Below are positions 16,576 through 25,874 of a stretch of DNA of 64,000 nucleotides, piece by piece (positions within the stretch are counted from its first letter, which is position 1; the number at the start of each line of letters is the position of its first letter). The notes under the pieces were generated by a model. It was given only the letters and a program-made list of their open reading frames with translations. It did no database searches and was not told the DNA's origin. Source of the DNA: Pseudomonas floridensis (GTDB taxonomy: Bacteria; Pseudomonadota; Gammaproteobacteria; Pseudomonadales; Pseudomonadaceae); the NCBI RefSeq assembly GCF_002087235.1, contig NZ_MUIO01000079.1:62001-126000 (forward strand), written 5' to 3'. The position numbers and the translations under genes are program-made.

Positions 16576-19038
16576 ATGAAGCAGCCGTGGACCTTTTCCA
16601 AGCCTCGTCTGACAGGCATCGTATGGCCGTTCATAGCGGTGGCGTTATTCCAGGCGCTGTTGGGGTGTGTCAGCCTTTATACGATGTCCGCAGTGCGCAG
16701 CTATGTGGTGGGTGAGAGCCTTTGGTCGAAGGGCCAGAAGGACGCCATTCATTACCTCGGTCTTTACGCCAGTTGGCATGACGAGGGTGATTACCTGAAG
16801 TACCAGGAGGCTTTCGCGGTTCCGCAGGGCGGACATGCCCTGCGCGAGGCACTCAACAAGCCGGTTCCGTCCCTGTCCGACGCACGGGCCGCGATTCTGC
16901 AGGGCGGCAATCATCCCGACGATGCGTCCGGGATCATCTGGATGTACCTGAATTTCCATAATTTCAGCTTCATGAAAACCGCCATTCATCACTGGAAGGT
17001 CGGCGACAGCTATCTGATGCAGCTCGACGGTCTGGCTGGCGAGATTCATGACCGGGTCCGGGCGGGCGGCGTGACGCCTGTCGAGGTCGAGCAATGGCGC
17101 GCCCGGATCAACGCCATCAATGAGGGCGTGGCACCGGCTGCGAAGGCGTTCAGCGACGCGCTGGGGGAGGGCTCACGGTTCATTCTCAGGCTGTTGGTGG
17201 TGATCAACCTGGTCACGGCGTTCGTGCTGATCCTGCTGGCGTTCTTGCGCGTACGCAAACTGATCGCTCAGCGCCGCCTGTTTGCCGACGCTCTGCAGGT
17301 GGAGCGCGAGCGGGCGCAGATCACGCTGGAGTCGATTGGCGACGGCGTGATCACCACGGATGTCAAAGGCGCGATCGTTTACATGAATCCGGCTGCCGAA
17401 GGGCTCACCCACTGGAAAAACGCCCAGGCCAACGGCTTGCCGCTGGCAGCCTTGTTCAATCTGCTGGATGAGAACGATCAGCGCGACAGTTCGACGCTGA
17501 TCGACCATATCCTTGGCGGAAAACTGAAGGGCGGCAGTGCCAATACCAAGCTCATCCAGCGGCTCGATGGCAGTACGGTGCCCGTTGCGCTGGTCGGTTC
17601 GCCGATCTACACCGAAGGCGTGATCAGCGGCGCGGTGCTGGTGTTGCACGACATGACTCAGGAGCGGCAGTACATCGCCAACCTGGCGTGGCAAGCGGCC
17701 CATGACGCGCTGACCGGTCTGGTCAATCGCAGCGAGTTCGAGTATCGCCTGCAGCAAGTCCTTACTGCCGCACACTCGGATTTGGGCAGCCATTGCCTGA
17801 TGTTCCTCGATCTCGATCAGTTCAAGCTGGTCAATGACACCAGCGGTCATGCCGCCGGCGACGACCTGCTGCGTCATCTGTGCAAGGCGCTGCCACAGGG
17901 CTTGCGTGACGGCGACACGCTGGCGCGGCTGGGCGGCGATGAATTCGGCGTGCTGCTTGTCGATTGCCCGGCGAACAGGGCGCATGAAATTGCCGAAACC
18001 CTTCGCCAGATTGTGCAGAACCTGCACTTCACCTGGAAAGGTCGACCGTTCGTCACCACCGTCAGCATTGGTCTGGTGCACCTGGGTGATGCGCCCGCCA
18101 CGCTGGAAGCCTCGCTCTGCGCTGCGGACATGGCGTGCTACATGGCCAAGGAAAAAGGCCGAAACCGGGTTCAGGTGTACCGTTCCGATGATACGACACT
18201 GTCGATTCGCTCGGGTGAAATGGCCTGGATTCAACGGCTTCATATCGCAATGGATGAAAACCGCTTCTGTCTGTTTGCGCAGGAAATTGCCTCCATCAGG
18301 CAGCCGGGTGACGGGGTGAGGCATATCGAGATTCTGCTGCGGCTGCGCGACGAGTCGGGACGTATGGTCGCGCCGGACAGTTTCATTCCGGCTGCCGAAC
18401 GTTATGGATTGATGACTACACTTGATCGTTGGGTCGTCCATAACGTTTTTCAGGTCATTGCCAGTTGCACGAATGAGCACCGTCATCAGGCACCGCAGGC
18501 CATGTGTGCGATCAACCTGTCCGGGTCGAGCATCGGTGACGATGCCTTTCTGGATTATCTGAAGTCGCAATTCAGAATGTTTGGTGTGGCCCCTGACATG
18601 ATCTGTTTTGAAATCACCGAAACCAGCGCGATCGCCGATCTGGGCAGCGCCATTCGATTCATCAATGAATTGAAGTCGCTCGGTTGCCTGTTTTCGCTGG
18701 ACGATTTCTGCTCGGGCATGTCGTCGTTTGCCTACCTCAAACACTTGCCGGTGGACTTTCTCAAGATCGACGGAAGTTTCGTCAAGGACATGCTCGACAA
18801 CCCGATCAATCGCGCCATGGTCGAGGTTATCAACAATATTGGGCATGTCATGGGTAAGCGCACCATTGCAGAGTTTGTAGAAACACCACAGATCGAATCT
18901 GCCCTGGAGGAAATAGGCGTGGATTTTGCTCAGGGTTATCTGATCGGGCGTCCTGAGTTATTTACGTGTGAAAGTCTGTACACACACCCCATACGACCCG
19001 ACCCCGTAATGTTCCGCTCACCAGGAGCGTTCAGTTAA
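16576..19038 (+). CDS. rbdA: RbdA-like PAS-GGDEF-EAL c-di-GMP regulator
   Basis: An 820-residue membrane sensor for cyclic-di-GMP turnover. TM1 is about residues 14-37, a periplasmic sensory domain covers about 38-200, TM2 about 205-230, a PAS domain about 250-370, GGDEF about 375-535 and EAL about 545-805. GGDEF is intact (ARLGGDEFGVLL) and carries an inhibitory-site RxxD (RDGD) five residues before it. The EAL signature reads EIL (HIEILLRL), but the other catalytic blocks are intact: FEITET, the DDF motif LDDFCSGMSSF, K of FLKIDG, and AEFVE. So it may be bifunctional; P. aeruginosa RbdA acts mainly as a phosphodiesterase promoting biofilm dispersal. The position after the ABC exporter agrees with the rbdA locus. 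Confidence 0.88.
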   Translation: MKQPWTFSKPRLTGIVWPFIAVALFQALLGCVSLYTMSAVRSYVVGESLWSKGQKDAIHYLGLYASWHDEGDYLKYQEAFAVPQGGHALREALNKPVPSLSDARAAILQGGNHPDDASGIIWMYLNFHNFSFMKTAIHHWKVGDSYLMQLDGLAGEIHDRVRAGGVTPVEVEQWRARINAINEGVAPAAKAFSDALGEGSRFILRLLVVINLVTAFVLILLAFLRVRKLIAQRRLFADALQVERERAQITLESIGDGVITTDVKGAIVYMNPAAEGLTHWKNAQANGLPLAALFNLLDENDQRDSSTLIDHILGGKLKGGSANTKLIQRLDGSTVPVALVGSPIYTEGVISGAVLVLHDMTQERQYIANLAWQAAHDALTGLVNRSEFEYRLQQVLTAAHSDLGSHCLMFLDLDQFKLVNDTSGHAAGDDLLRHLCKALPQGLRDGDTLARLGGDEFGVLLVDCPANRAHEIAETLRQIVQNLHFTWKGRPFVTTVSIGLVHLGDAPATLEASLCAADMACYMAKEKGRNRVQVYRSDDTTLSIRSGEMAWIQRLHIAMDENRFCLFAQEIASIRQPGDGVRHIEILLRLRDESGRMVAPDSFIPAAERYGLMTTLDRWVVHNVFQVIASCTNEHRHQAPQAMCAINLSGSSIGDDAFLDYLKSQFRMFGVAPDMICFEITETSAIADLGSAIRFINELKSLGCLFSLDDFCSGMSSFAYLKHLPVDFLKIDGSFVKDMLDNPINRAMVEVINNIGHVMGKRTIAEFVETPQIESALEEIGVDFAQGYLIGRPELFTCESLYTHPIRPDPVMFRSPGAFS

Positions 19039-19068
19039 ACCGTATAAGCCACTATAAGGAGCTACACA

Positions 19069-19854
19069 GTGATCGACACTTTCACTAGAACCGGTCCGCT
19101 CATGGAAGCCAGTAGTTATCCGGCCTGGGCTCAGAAGCTGATCAAGGATTGCAGCGCTGCCAAGGCTCGCGTGGTTGAGCACGAGTTGTACCAGCAGATG
19201 CGTGATGCGACGCTCAGTCCCCGTATCATGCGTCATTACCTGATTGGCGGCTGGCCTGTGGTCGAGCAGTTCGCCGTGTACATGGCCAAGAACTTGACCA
19301 AGACCCGCTTCGGTCGCCATCCCGGCGAGGACATGGCGCGCCGCTGGCTGATGCGCAACATTCGCGTCGAACTCAATCATGCCGATTACTGGGTCAACTG
19401 GTGTGCAGCCCACGGCGTGTCGCTGGACGATCTGCACGCCCAGCAGGTTGCCCCGGAGTTGCATGCGTTGAGCCATTGGTGCTGGCAGACCAGCTCATCG
19501 GATTCATTGGCGGTCGCGATGGCGGCCACCAATTATGCGATCGAAGGCGCAACGGGGGAGTGGTCGGCGGTGGTGTGCTCCACCGGTGCGTACGCCGAGG
19601 CGTTCCCTGACGATATGCGCAAGAAGGCCATGAAATGGCTCAAGCTGCATGCGCAGTACGATGATGCGCACCCTTGGGAGGCGCTGGAGATTATCTGCAC
19701 GCTGGCGGGTAATAATCCGAGTACACAGTTGCAGGCCGAGTTGCGTCAAGCAACCACCAAGAGTTACGACTACATGTACCTGTTTCTGGAGCGCTGCATG
19801 CAGTTGGAAAAGGTCAAACCGTCACGCGAGCGTGTTGCGGCCGAGCCTGTCTGA
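19069..19854 (+). CDS. TenA/PqqC-like heme-oxygenase-fold protein
   Basis: A 261-residue all-helical protein of the TenA/iron-containing redox enzyme group. It has metal-ligand-like helices with ARVVEHELYQQM, the GGWPVVEQFAVYMAKNL block, RVELNHADYWVNWCAAHG, and ATNYAIEGATGEWSAVV (the E-G-x-x-G-E/W motif typical of the group). The role could be cofactor salvage or oxidative chemistry; nothing in the context decides. Start GTG at 19069 is preceded by a clear AAGGAG at 7-8 bases, which supports this non-ATG start. It follows rbdA by 30 bases and may be cotranscribed. Confidence 0.8.
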   Translation: MIDTFTRTGPLMEASSYPAWAQKLIKDCSAAKARVVEHELYQQMRDATLSPRIMRHYLIGGWPVVEQFAVYMAKNLTKTRFGRHPGEDMARRWLMRNIRVELNHADYWVNWCAAHGVSLDDLHAQQVAPELHALSHWCWQTSSSDSLAVAMAATNYAIEGATGEWSAVVCSTGAYAEAFPDDMRKKAMKWLKLHAQYDDAHPWEALEIICTLAGNNPSTQLQAELRQATTKSYDYMYLFLERCMQLEKVKPSRERVAAEPV

Positions 19855-19884
19855 CAGCGTCCGACAGGCGAGCCGTCGCCGACC

Positions 19885-20811
19885 TCAGCAGGCCATGGCC
19901 AGACGGTTTCGGCCTTCGCGTTTGGCGGCATAAAGCGCATCGTCCGCTCTGCGTAGCAGGCTGTCAGCGGTCTCCGCTGACAGCAGCGTCGAGCAGCCCA
20001 GGCTCACGGTCATCATCAGGGCCGGATCGAAATCCTTGAAGCGCAGTTCGCGTACGGCCTGACGCAGGCGTTCGCCCACCAGTGCAGCGCTGGCGCTGTC
20101 GGTGTTGGCCAGAATCACCACGAACTCTTCACCGCCGTAGCGAAATATCCGGTCTATGTTGCGCAATTGCCCTTTGAGGGTCAGGGCAATGCTCTTGAGC
20201 ACCTGATCGCCTGTGTAATGGCCATAGCCGTCGTTGACCTGCTTGAAGTGGTCAATGTCCAGCATCAGCAGCGACAAGGGCTGTTTGTGTCGGCGCGATA
20301 TGTCCACTTCCCGGGCCAGGTTCTGGTCCATTGCAATCCGGTTGCCAGTGCTGGTCAGGGCATCGCGGAGCGCGCTCTGGGTCGCGATTCGATACAGCAG
20401 GGCGTTCAGCAGCGGATACAGAAGGCAGGCCAGCAGCGTTTCCAGATCATGCAGCCGAGGCTCGTCAATGGGCTGAGCGGTCTGAAATTCAAGCTGCCCA
20501 ATGTCCTCGCCTTCATGACGTAAATGAAAGTCAGTGATGTGGAATGAGTTTTCACCCAAGCGCAGTTGCAGATCGCTGTCTGCATGGCGATATACCAGAC
20601 CTTCCAGCGGAATCAGTCGCTGAACCCCTTGAAAGAACAAGGTCAGAATTCGTTCGGCTTCCAGGCTGGTCTGCAATTGCAGCCCCAATTGTTTGACCAG
20701 TTCAGGCAACGTCAGGGGCGGCAGCTCGGCATTGGGACGATTCCGGAAACCGAGGCATTGCAGCCTGGCGGTATCGAAATCGATAGCATGGGTCTGGGTA
20801 GGAGAACTCAT
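19885..20811 (-). CDS. GGDEF diguanylate cyclase
   Basis: A 308-residue cytoplasmic diguanylate cyclase. The N-terminal half (about 1-140) is a GAF-like sensory region with no membrane segment. The GGDEF domain (about 145-305) has the active motif FRYGGEEFVVIL and an inhibitory site RNID five residues upstream, plus the metal-binding block LLMLDIDHFKQVNDGYGH. The cyclase therefore looks active and feedback-inhibited. Start ATG at 20811 (MSSPTQTHA) was preferred over the Met six codons upstream. It lies back to back with the rbdA unit, so two c-di-GMP enzymes are within about 850 bp. Confidence 0.9.
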   Translation of the reverse strand: MSSPTQTHAIDFDTARLQCLGFRNRPNAELPPLTLPELVKQLGLQLQTSLEAERILTLFFQGVQRLIPLEGLVYRHADSDLQLRLGENSFHITDFHLRHEGEDIGQLEFQTAQPIDEPRLHDLETLLACLLYPLLNALLYRIATQSALRDALTSTGNRIAMDQNLAREVDISRRHKQPLSLLMLDIDHFKQVNDGYGHYTGDQVLKSIALTLKGQLRNIDRIFRYGGEEFVVILANTDSASAALVGERLRQAVRELRFKDFDPALMMTVSLGCSTLLSAETADSLLRRADDALYAAKREGRNRLAMAC

Positions 20812-21113
20812 CTCTTCGCTCCTCAGCACGTTACAGGCTTGGCAGGGTTAGAGCGAAAGTCGTGCCATTCGGTTCATTAGACGGGAAATATTAAAAATCA
20901 GCGGGTTAGCGAATTACTGAACGCTCAGACAATTATCGGCGCGACATTTTGTTGACGGAAACTGCGACTGGCCGGGCTTTTTGAGTCGCAGGGAAAGCGC
21001 GGCCGTCAGATTGCCCGCGTTCATGACGGCTTGGGTTTATCGATGGGGCAATACCGTTTTGCTGCGGGCGCGAACCCGCAGAAACGGCGCTGTTTCAGCG
21101 TGTGTCACGCCGG
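20812..21113. other. 302-bp intergenic region
   Basis: No gene seen. It contains a GC-rich hairpin CTGCGGG-6-CCCGCAG (21062-21081) without a T tract, downstream of the SDR gene on the - strand, and should contain the promoter of the diguanylate cyclase gene. Confidence 0.5.
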
Positions 21114-21854
21114 TCACTGGGCGTTCAGAGCCTGACCGTTGATGCCCTTACTGTCCGGGCCCATCAGGTACAGGTAGACCGGCATGATGTCTTCGGGCGT
21201 CGGATTGTTCAGCGGGTTCTCGGCCGGGTAGGCCTGGGCGCGCATGTCGGTACGCGTTGCGCCGGGGTTGATGCTGTTGGCGCGTACGGCGGCGACATCC
21301 TGCAACTCATCGGCCAGCGTCTGCATGAGGCCTTCAGTGGCGAACTTCGATACGCCGTAGGCGCCCCAGTGCGCACGGCCCTTGCGCCCGACGCTGCTCG
21401 ACGTGAACGCCACCGATGCATCCTCGGAGCGTTTGAGCAGCGGCAGCAGCGCGCGTGTCAACATGAACGTCGCATTGACGTTGACGTGCATCACCCGGGC
21501 AAACTCCTCACTGGAAAGCTGTTCGAGCGGGGTGCGCGGACCGATGATCGAAGCGTTGTGCAACAGGCCATCGAGGTGACCGAACTCGGTTTCGATCATG
21601 GTCGCCAGCTCTTCGTACTGCGGTGCCAGGGCGGTTTCCAGGTCGAACGGAATGACCACCGGCTGAGGCTGATTGGCGGCTTCGATCTCGTCGTAGATGC
21701 GGGTCAGGCTGCTTTCGGTCCGGCCCAGCAGCAGGACCGTGGCGCCGTGCGCCGCATAGGTTCTGGCAGCGGCGGCGCCGATGCCCCGGCCTGCGCCGGT
21801 GACCAGAATCACCCGGTCCTTGAGCAGGTCCGGGCGAGCGGAATAATCAAACAT
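21114..21854 (-). CDS. short-chain dehydrogenase, YciK-like
   Basis: A 246-residue classical SDR oxidoreductase. The NAD(P) loop is VTGAGRGIGAAAAR, the active site has S (SSSVGRKG) and Y-x-x-x-K (YGVSKFATEG), and the NAG motif reads HNAS. It resembles E. coli YciK; the substrate is unknown. Start ATG at 21854 (MFDYSARPDLL) has TTGAGG at good spacing; a Met four codons upstream is less well placed. It is the last gene of the ubiG-mupP-SDR run on the - strand. Confidence 0.9.
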   Translation of the reverse strand: MFDYSARPDLLKDRVILVTGAGRGIGAAAARTYAAHGATVLLLGRTESSLTRIYDEIEAANQPQPVVIPFDLETALAPQYEELATMIETEFGHLDGLLHNASIIGPRTPLEQLSSEEFARVMHVNVNATFMLTRALLPLLKRSEDASVAFTSSSVGRKGRAHWGAYGVSKFATEGLMQTLADELQDVAAVRANSINPGATRTDMRAQAYPAENPLNNPTPEDIMPVYLYLMGPDSKGINGQALNAQ

Positions 21855-21881
21855 GAAAAACCTCAAACGATTGTCGGTGGC

Positions 21882-22553
21882 TCAGCAACTGCACAGGGCG
21901 TTGTCCAGCACCTTGCGCAGTTCCAGCGGATGATCGACCACGACGTCGGCACCCCAGTGATCGGGATTGTCGTTAGGGTGGATATAACCGTAGCGCACGG
22001 CGGCCGTTCGGGTGCCCGCATCGCGTCCGGATTCGATGTCGCGCAGATCGTCACCGACGAACAGGACGCTGGCCGGGTCCAGATCCAGCCTGCTGCAGGC
22101 CAGGATCAGCGGCTCGGGATGAGGCTTGCTGTGGGTGACATGATCCGGGCAGATCAGCAGCGCCGAACGCTCGGAAAGACCGAGCTGCTCCATGATGGGC
22201 TGGGCGAAACGCACGGGTTTGTTGGTCACCACGCCCCAGATCAGGCCGGCCTTTTCGATGTCGGCCAAGAGCTCGGCCATACCATCGAACAGCTTGCTAT
22301 GCACCGCGCAGTCGCGTTGATAGCGTTCAAGGAACTCCAGGCGCAGCGCTTCGAACTCCGGCTCGTTGGGCGACATGGCGAACGTCGCTGCAACCATGGC
22401 CTTGGCGCCACCGGAGATCTCGTCGCGAATCAGCTTGTCCGACACCACCGGAAAACCACGATCGGCCAGCATCGCCTGGGCAATGGCGATGAAGTCCGGT
22501 GCGGTGTCGAGCAGCGTGCCGTCCATGTCGAATAAAACCGCTCTCAAGCGCAT
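21882..22553 (-). CDS. mupP: N-acetylmuramic acid 6-phosphate phosphatase MupP (HAD family)
   Basis: A 223-residue HAD-superfamily phosphatase, long annotated as phosphoglycolate phosphatase. In Pseudomonas the gene next to ubiG is MupP, which removes phosphate from MurNAc-6-phosphate in the peptidoglycan recycling route that bypasses de novo UDP-MurNAc synthesis and contributes to intrinsic fosfomycin resistance. HAD motifs seen: I LFDMDGTLLDTAPDF, II VVTNKP, III/IV SKPHPEP...LFVGDDLRDIESG. The assignment to MupP rather than Gph rests on locus and family knowledge. It starts three bases after ubiG ends. Confidence 0.88.
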   Translation of the reverse strand: MRLRAVLFDMDGTLLDTAPDFIAIAQAMLADRGFPVVSDKLIRDEISGGAKAMVAATFAMSPNEPEFEALRLEFLERYQRDCAVHSKLFDGMAELLADIEKAGLIWGVVTNKPVRFAQPIMEQLGLSERSALLICPDHVTHSKPHPEPLILACSRLDLDPASVLFVGDDLRDIESGRDAGTRTAAVRYGYIHPNDNPDHWGADVVVDHPLELRKVLDNALCSC

Positions 22554-22556
22554 GCC

Positions 22557-23255
22557 TCAGGCCTCCCGAAGCGTCTGGATCATGTAATTGACATCCACAT
22601 CCGAAGCCAGCTTGTAATGTTTGGTCAGCGGGTTGTAGGTCAGGCCGATGATGTCCTTGATCTGCAGGCCGGCGTCGCGGCTCCACGCACCCAGCTCGGA
22701 AGGGCGGATGAATTTCTTGAAGTCGTGAGTGCCACGCGGCAGCAGGCCCAGGATGTACTCGGCACCGACCACGGCGAACAGGTAGGCTTTCGGGTTGCGG
22801 TTGATGGTCGAGAAGAACACCTGGCCGCCCGGTTTGACCATGCGGTAGCAGGCGCGGATTACCGAAGAAGGGTCCGGCACGTGTTCCAGCATCTCGAGGC
22901 AGGTCACGACGTCGAACTGCTCGGGCATTTGTTCGGCCATGTCTTCAGCGGTAATCTGCCGATATTCAACGCTGACGCCCGATTCCAGTTGATGCAACCG
23001 GGCAACGGCCAAAGGCGCTTCGCCCATGTCGATGCCGGTCACGGTTGCACCACGCAAGGCCATGGCCTCACTCAGGATGCCGCCGCCGCAACCGACGTCG
23101 AGTACCTTCTTGCCAGCCAGATTGACGCGTTCGTCGATCCAGTTGACGCGCAACGGGTTGATATCGTGCAGCGGCTTGAATTCGCTCTCGCGGTCCCACC
23201 AGCGATGGGCCAGGGCCTCGAATTTGGCGATTTCTGCGCGGTCGACGTTGCTCAT
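22557..23255 (-). CDS. ubiG: bifunctional O-methyltransferase UbiG of ubiquinone synthesis
   Basis: A 232-residue SAM-dependent methyltransferase that performs both O-methylation steps of ubiquinone biosynthesis. The family N-terminus KFEALAHRWWDRESEFKPLHDINPLR is present, followed by the SAM loop VLDVGCGGGILSE and the acidic residue in VTGIDMGEAPL. The region FKKFIRPSEL near residue 175 is also typical. Start ATG 23255 with AGAGGG upstream. First gene of a run with mupP and an SDR. Confidence 0.95.
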   Translation of the reverse strand: MSNVDRAEIAKFEALAHRWWDRESEFKPLHDINPLRVNWIDERVNLAGKKVLDVGCGGGILSEAMALRGATVTGIDMGEAPLAVARLHQLESGVSVEYRQITAEDMAEQMPEQFDVVTCLEMLEHVPDPSSVIRACYRMVKPGGQVFFSTINRNPKAYLFAVVGAEYILGLLPRGTHDFKKFIRPSELGAWSRDAGLQIKDIIGLTYNPLTKHYKLASDVDVNYMIQTLREA

Positions 23256-23339
23256 GGGGTATCCCTCTTGAACTCAAAATTCGTTTTCATCGGTCTGGCT
23301 TATAGATAGGCCAGGCCGTCATGTGTTCGTTTTTATCGG

Positions 23340-24680
23340 TCAGCGAGTTTCTTCGCTCTGGCCCGAGATGCGCCGGCCCCAGGCCACGGCAGTGTCACGC
23401 AGCGCCTGTTCGTCCATCCGGGTCAGGCGGCGATTGTCGAGCAACTGTTTGCCTGCGACCCACACGTGGCTCACGCAGTCACGCCCGGTTGCGTATATAA
23501 GCTGGGAAACCGGATCGTAGATCGGCTGCTGGGCAAGCCCAGACAGGTCGAACGCAACCATGTCGGCGGCCTTGCCCAGCTCCAGCGAGCCGGTTTCACC
23601 TTGAATGCCCAGGGCACGTGCGCCATTGAGGGTGGCCATGCGCAGTGCGCGGTGGGCATCGAGCGCCGTGGCCGAACCGGCAACGGCCTTGGCCAGCAGG
23701 GCGGCGGTTCGGGTTTCTCCGAGCAGATCCAGATCGTTGTTGCTGGCGGCCCCGTCCGTGCCGACGGCCACGTTGACGCCGGCTTGCCACAGGCGCTCCA
23801 CCGGGCAGAAGCCACTGGCCAGTTTCAGGTTGGATTCGGGGCAATGAATGATGCTGGTGTTGCTTTCGACCAGCAGGGCGAGGTCGTCGTCGCTGATCTG
23901 CGTCATGTGCACGGCCTGGAAGCGCGGGCCAAGCAGGCCCAGGCGATGCAGGCGTGCCAGCGGCCGTTCCTGGTGCTGTTCCACCGCCTGCTCGACTTCG
24001 AAGGCGGTCTCGTGCACATGCATCTGAATCATCGCGTCGAGTTCGTCGGCGATGACCCTGACCTTTTCCAGGTTCTCATCGCCGACGGTGTACGGGGCGT
24101 GCGGGCCGAAAGCGATTCTGATGCGCGGATGGTGCGCCAGATCGTTGAACAGCTCGATACCGGCGTGCAAGGCTTCATCGGTGGTCCGGGCGCCCGGGAT
24201 CGGGAAATCCAGCACCGGCACCGTGATCTGCGCGCGGATCCCACTGACGTGAACACGGTCAGCGGCCACCTTGGGGTAGAAGTACATGTCCGAGAAACAG
24301 GTGATCCCGCCCTTGAGTTGCTCGGCGATGGCCAGATCGGTTCCGTCGCGGACGAAATCCTCGTCGACCCATTTGCCTTCGGCCGGCCAGATGTGGTCTT
24401 GCAGCCAGGTCATCAGCGGCAGATCGTCCGCCAGTCCACGGAACAGGGTCATCGCGGCATGGCCGTGGGCATTGATCAGGCCGGGGCTGAGCAGGGCGTA
24501 CGGCAACTCCTGCACCTGCGTCGCGGTCTGCTTCAACGCCTCTGCTCTGGGTCCGATATAAACGATGAGCCCGTCCCGAATGCCGATGCCGTGGTCTTTG
24601 AGAACCACGCCTGCGGGCTCGACCGGCACCAGCCAGGTGGGCAGGAGCAAAAGGTCGAGCGGTGCTGTGGCGTTCGGCAT
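23340..24680 (-). CDS. mtaD: methylthioadenosine deaminase (TRZ/ATZ amidohydrolase)
   Basis: A 446-residue metal-dependent amidohydrolase that deaminates 5'-methylthioadenosine or S-adenosylhomocysteine. Metal and active-site elements: H-x-H in LINAHGHAAMTLFRG (about 70), HVHETAFEVEQ, FQAVHMTQ, and the Asp in VAVGTDGAASNNDLDLLGE. Start ATG 24680 (MPNATAPLDLLLLPTWLVP) is the family N-terminus; the longer frame to 24905 runs into the divergent mtnA gene. In P. aeruginosa the orthologue is an MTA deaminase feeding methylthioinosine phosphorolysis. Divergent mtnA supports a role in methionine salvage. Confidence 0.88.
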   Translation of the reverse strand: MPNATAPLDLLLLPTWLVPVEPAGVVLKDHGIGIRDGLIVYIGPRAEALKQTATQVQELPYALLSPGLINAHGHAAMTLFRGLADDLPLMTWLQDHIWPAEGKWVDEDFVRDGTDLAIAEQLKGGITCFSDMYFYPKVAADRVHVSGIRAQITVPVLDFPIPGARTTDEALHAGIELFNDLAHHPRIRIAFGPHAPYTVGDENLEKVRVIADELDAMIQMHVHETAFEVEQAVEQHQERPLARLHRLGLLGPRFQAVHMTQISDDDLALLVESNTSIIHCPESNLKLASGFCPVERLWQAGVNVAVGTDGAASNNDLDLLGETRTAALLAKAVAGSATALDAHRALRMATLNGARALGIQGETGSLELGKAADMVAFDLSGLAQQPIYDPVSQLIYATGRDCVSHVWVAGKQLLDNRRLTRMDEQALRDTAVAWGRRISGQSEETR

Positions 24681-24797
24681 GACAGGTTTCCATGGCTTAT
24701 TACGGTGATGGCGAAGTATACCCGAGCGTCTTGGCGGGCGGCTCGCTATAATCAGCCGCTTTTGATTCTGGCTTTGGATTTCAAGATGGAGTGGGCG

Positions 24798-25874
24798 ATG
24801 CGCGATCGACTGTTGGCTGCGGAGAAGGTAAAGGCCATCGATTGGCGGGATGACGCTCTGTACCTGCTGGACCAGCGGGTGCTGCCGTTCGAGGAAACCT
24901 GGCACGCCTACACCAGCGCAGCGGGGGTGGCCGAGGCCATTCGTTCGATGGTGGTGCGCGGCGCACCGGCCATTGGTATCAGTGCAGCCTATGGCGTGGT
25001 GCTCGGCGCCCGGGCCCGCGTTGCCGTCGGTGGCGACTGGAAGCTGGCGCTGGAAGACGATTTTCGCCAGTTGGCGGATTCACGTCCCACGGCCGTCAAC
25101 CTCTTCTGGGCGCTGAACCGGATGCGTGATCGTCTGCAACGCCTGAAAGCCACCGACGATCCGCTGGCCGTGCTGGAGGCCGAAGCCGTGGCCATTCACC
25201 TGAGCGACCGCGAAGCCAATCTGACCATGGCACAGCTCGGTGCAGACCTGATCCGCAAGAATCAGGGCAATCTGCAGACCGTTCTGACCCACTGCAACAC
25301 CGGTGCCTTGGCGACCGGTGGTTTCGGCACGGCGCTGGGCGTGATTCGCGCAGCCCATCTGGAAGGCATGATCGAGCGTGTCTACGCCGACGAAACCCGG
25401 CCCTGGCTGCAGGGCTCGCGACTGACCGCCTGGGAACTGGCCAATGAAGGCATCCCGGTGACCCTGAACGCCGACTCCGCCGCCGCTCATCTGATGCGCA
25501 CCAAGGGCATCACCTGGGTCATCGTCGGTGCCGACCGCATTACTGCCAATGGCGACGTCGCCAACAAGATCGGCACTTATCAGCTGGCGGTTGCCGCAAT
25601 GCACCACGGCGTGCGCTTCATGGTGGTGGCGCCGAGTTCGACCATCGACATGGAGATGGCCAGCGGCGAGGACATCGTCATTGAAGAACGCGACGGCCGC
25701 GAATTGCTTGAAGTCGGTGGTCAGCGCGTCGGTGCCGAGATCGATGCGTTCAATCCGGTGTTCGACGTGACGCCTGCGGACCTGATCGATGCCATCGTGA
25801 CCGAAAAGGGCATCGTTGAACGTCCCGATACGGCCAAGATGGCGCAATTGATGAGCCGCAAGCATCTTCATTGA
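24798..25874 (+). CDS. mtnA: methylthioribose-1-phosphate isomerase
   Basis: A 358-residue isomerase that converts 5-methylthioribose-1-phosphate to methylthioribulose-1-phosphate in methionine salvage. Family motifs: MVVRGAPAIGISAAYG near residue 50, the catalytic Cys in THCNTGALATGGFGTALG, and the Asp in VGADRITANGDVANKIGTY. Start: ATG 24798 (MRDRLLAAEKVKAIDW) is preferred; an in-frame ATG four codons earlier (24786) is possible. The frame stays open far upstream, but that part is only the antisense of mtaD. A TATAAT at 24747-24752 may be its -10 box. Confidence 0.93.
   Translation: MRDRLLAAEKVKAIDWRDDALYLLDQRVLPFEETWHAYTSAAGVAEAIRSMVVRGAPAIGISAAYGVVLGARARVAVGGDWKLALEDDFRQLADSRPTAVNLFWALNRMRDRLQRLKATDDPLAVLEAEAVAIHLSDREANLTMAQLGADLIRKNQGNLQTVLTHCNTGALATGGFGTALGVIRAAHLEGMIERVYADETRPWLQGSRLTAWELANEGIPVTLNADSAAAHLMRTKGITWVIVGADRITANGDVANKIGTYQLAVAAMHHGVRFMVVAPSSTIDMEMASGEDIVIEERDGRELLEVGGQRVGAEIDAFNPVFDVTPADLIDAIVTEKGIVERPDTAKMAQLMSRKHLH

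Noticed and set aside
17173..18846. 557-codon ORF opposite the rbdA-like gene
   Set aside because: Antisense shadow; the + strand gene has intact GGDEF and EAL motifs.
21062..21081. GC-rich hairpin after the SDR gene as an intrinsic terminator
   Set aside because: No T tract on the - strand side that would be needed.
23466..24797. N-terminal extension of the mtnA reading frame
   Set aside because: The first 444 codons run antisense to mtaD and do not resemble MtnA; the true start is near 24798.
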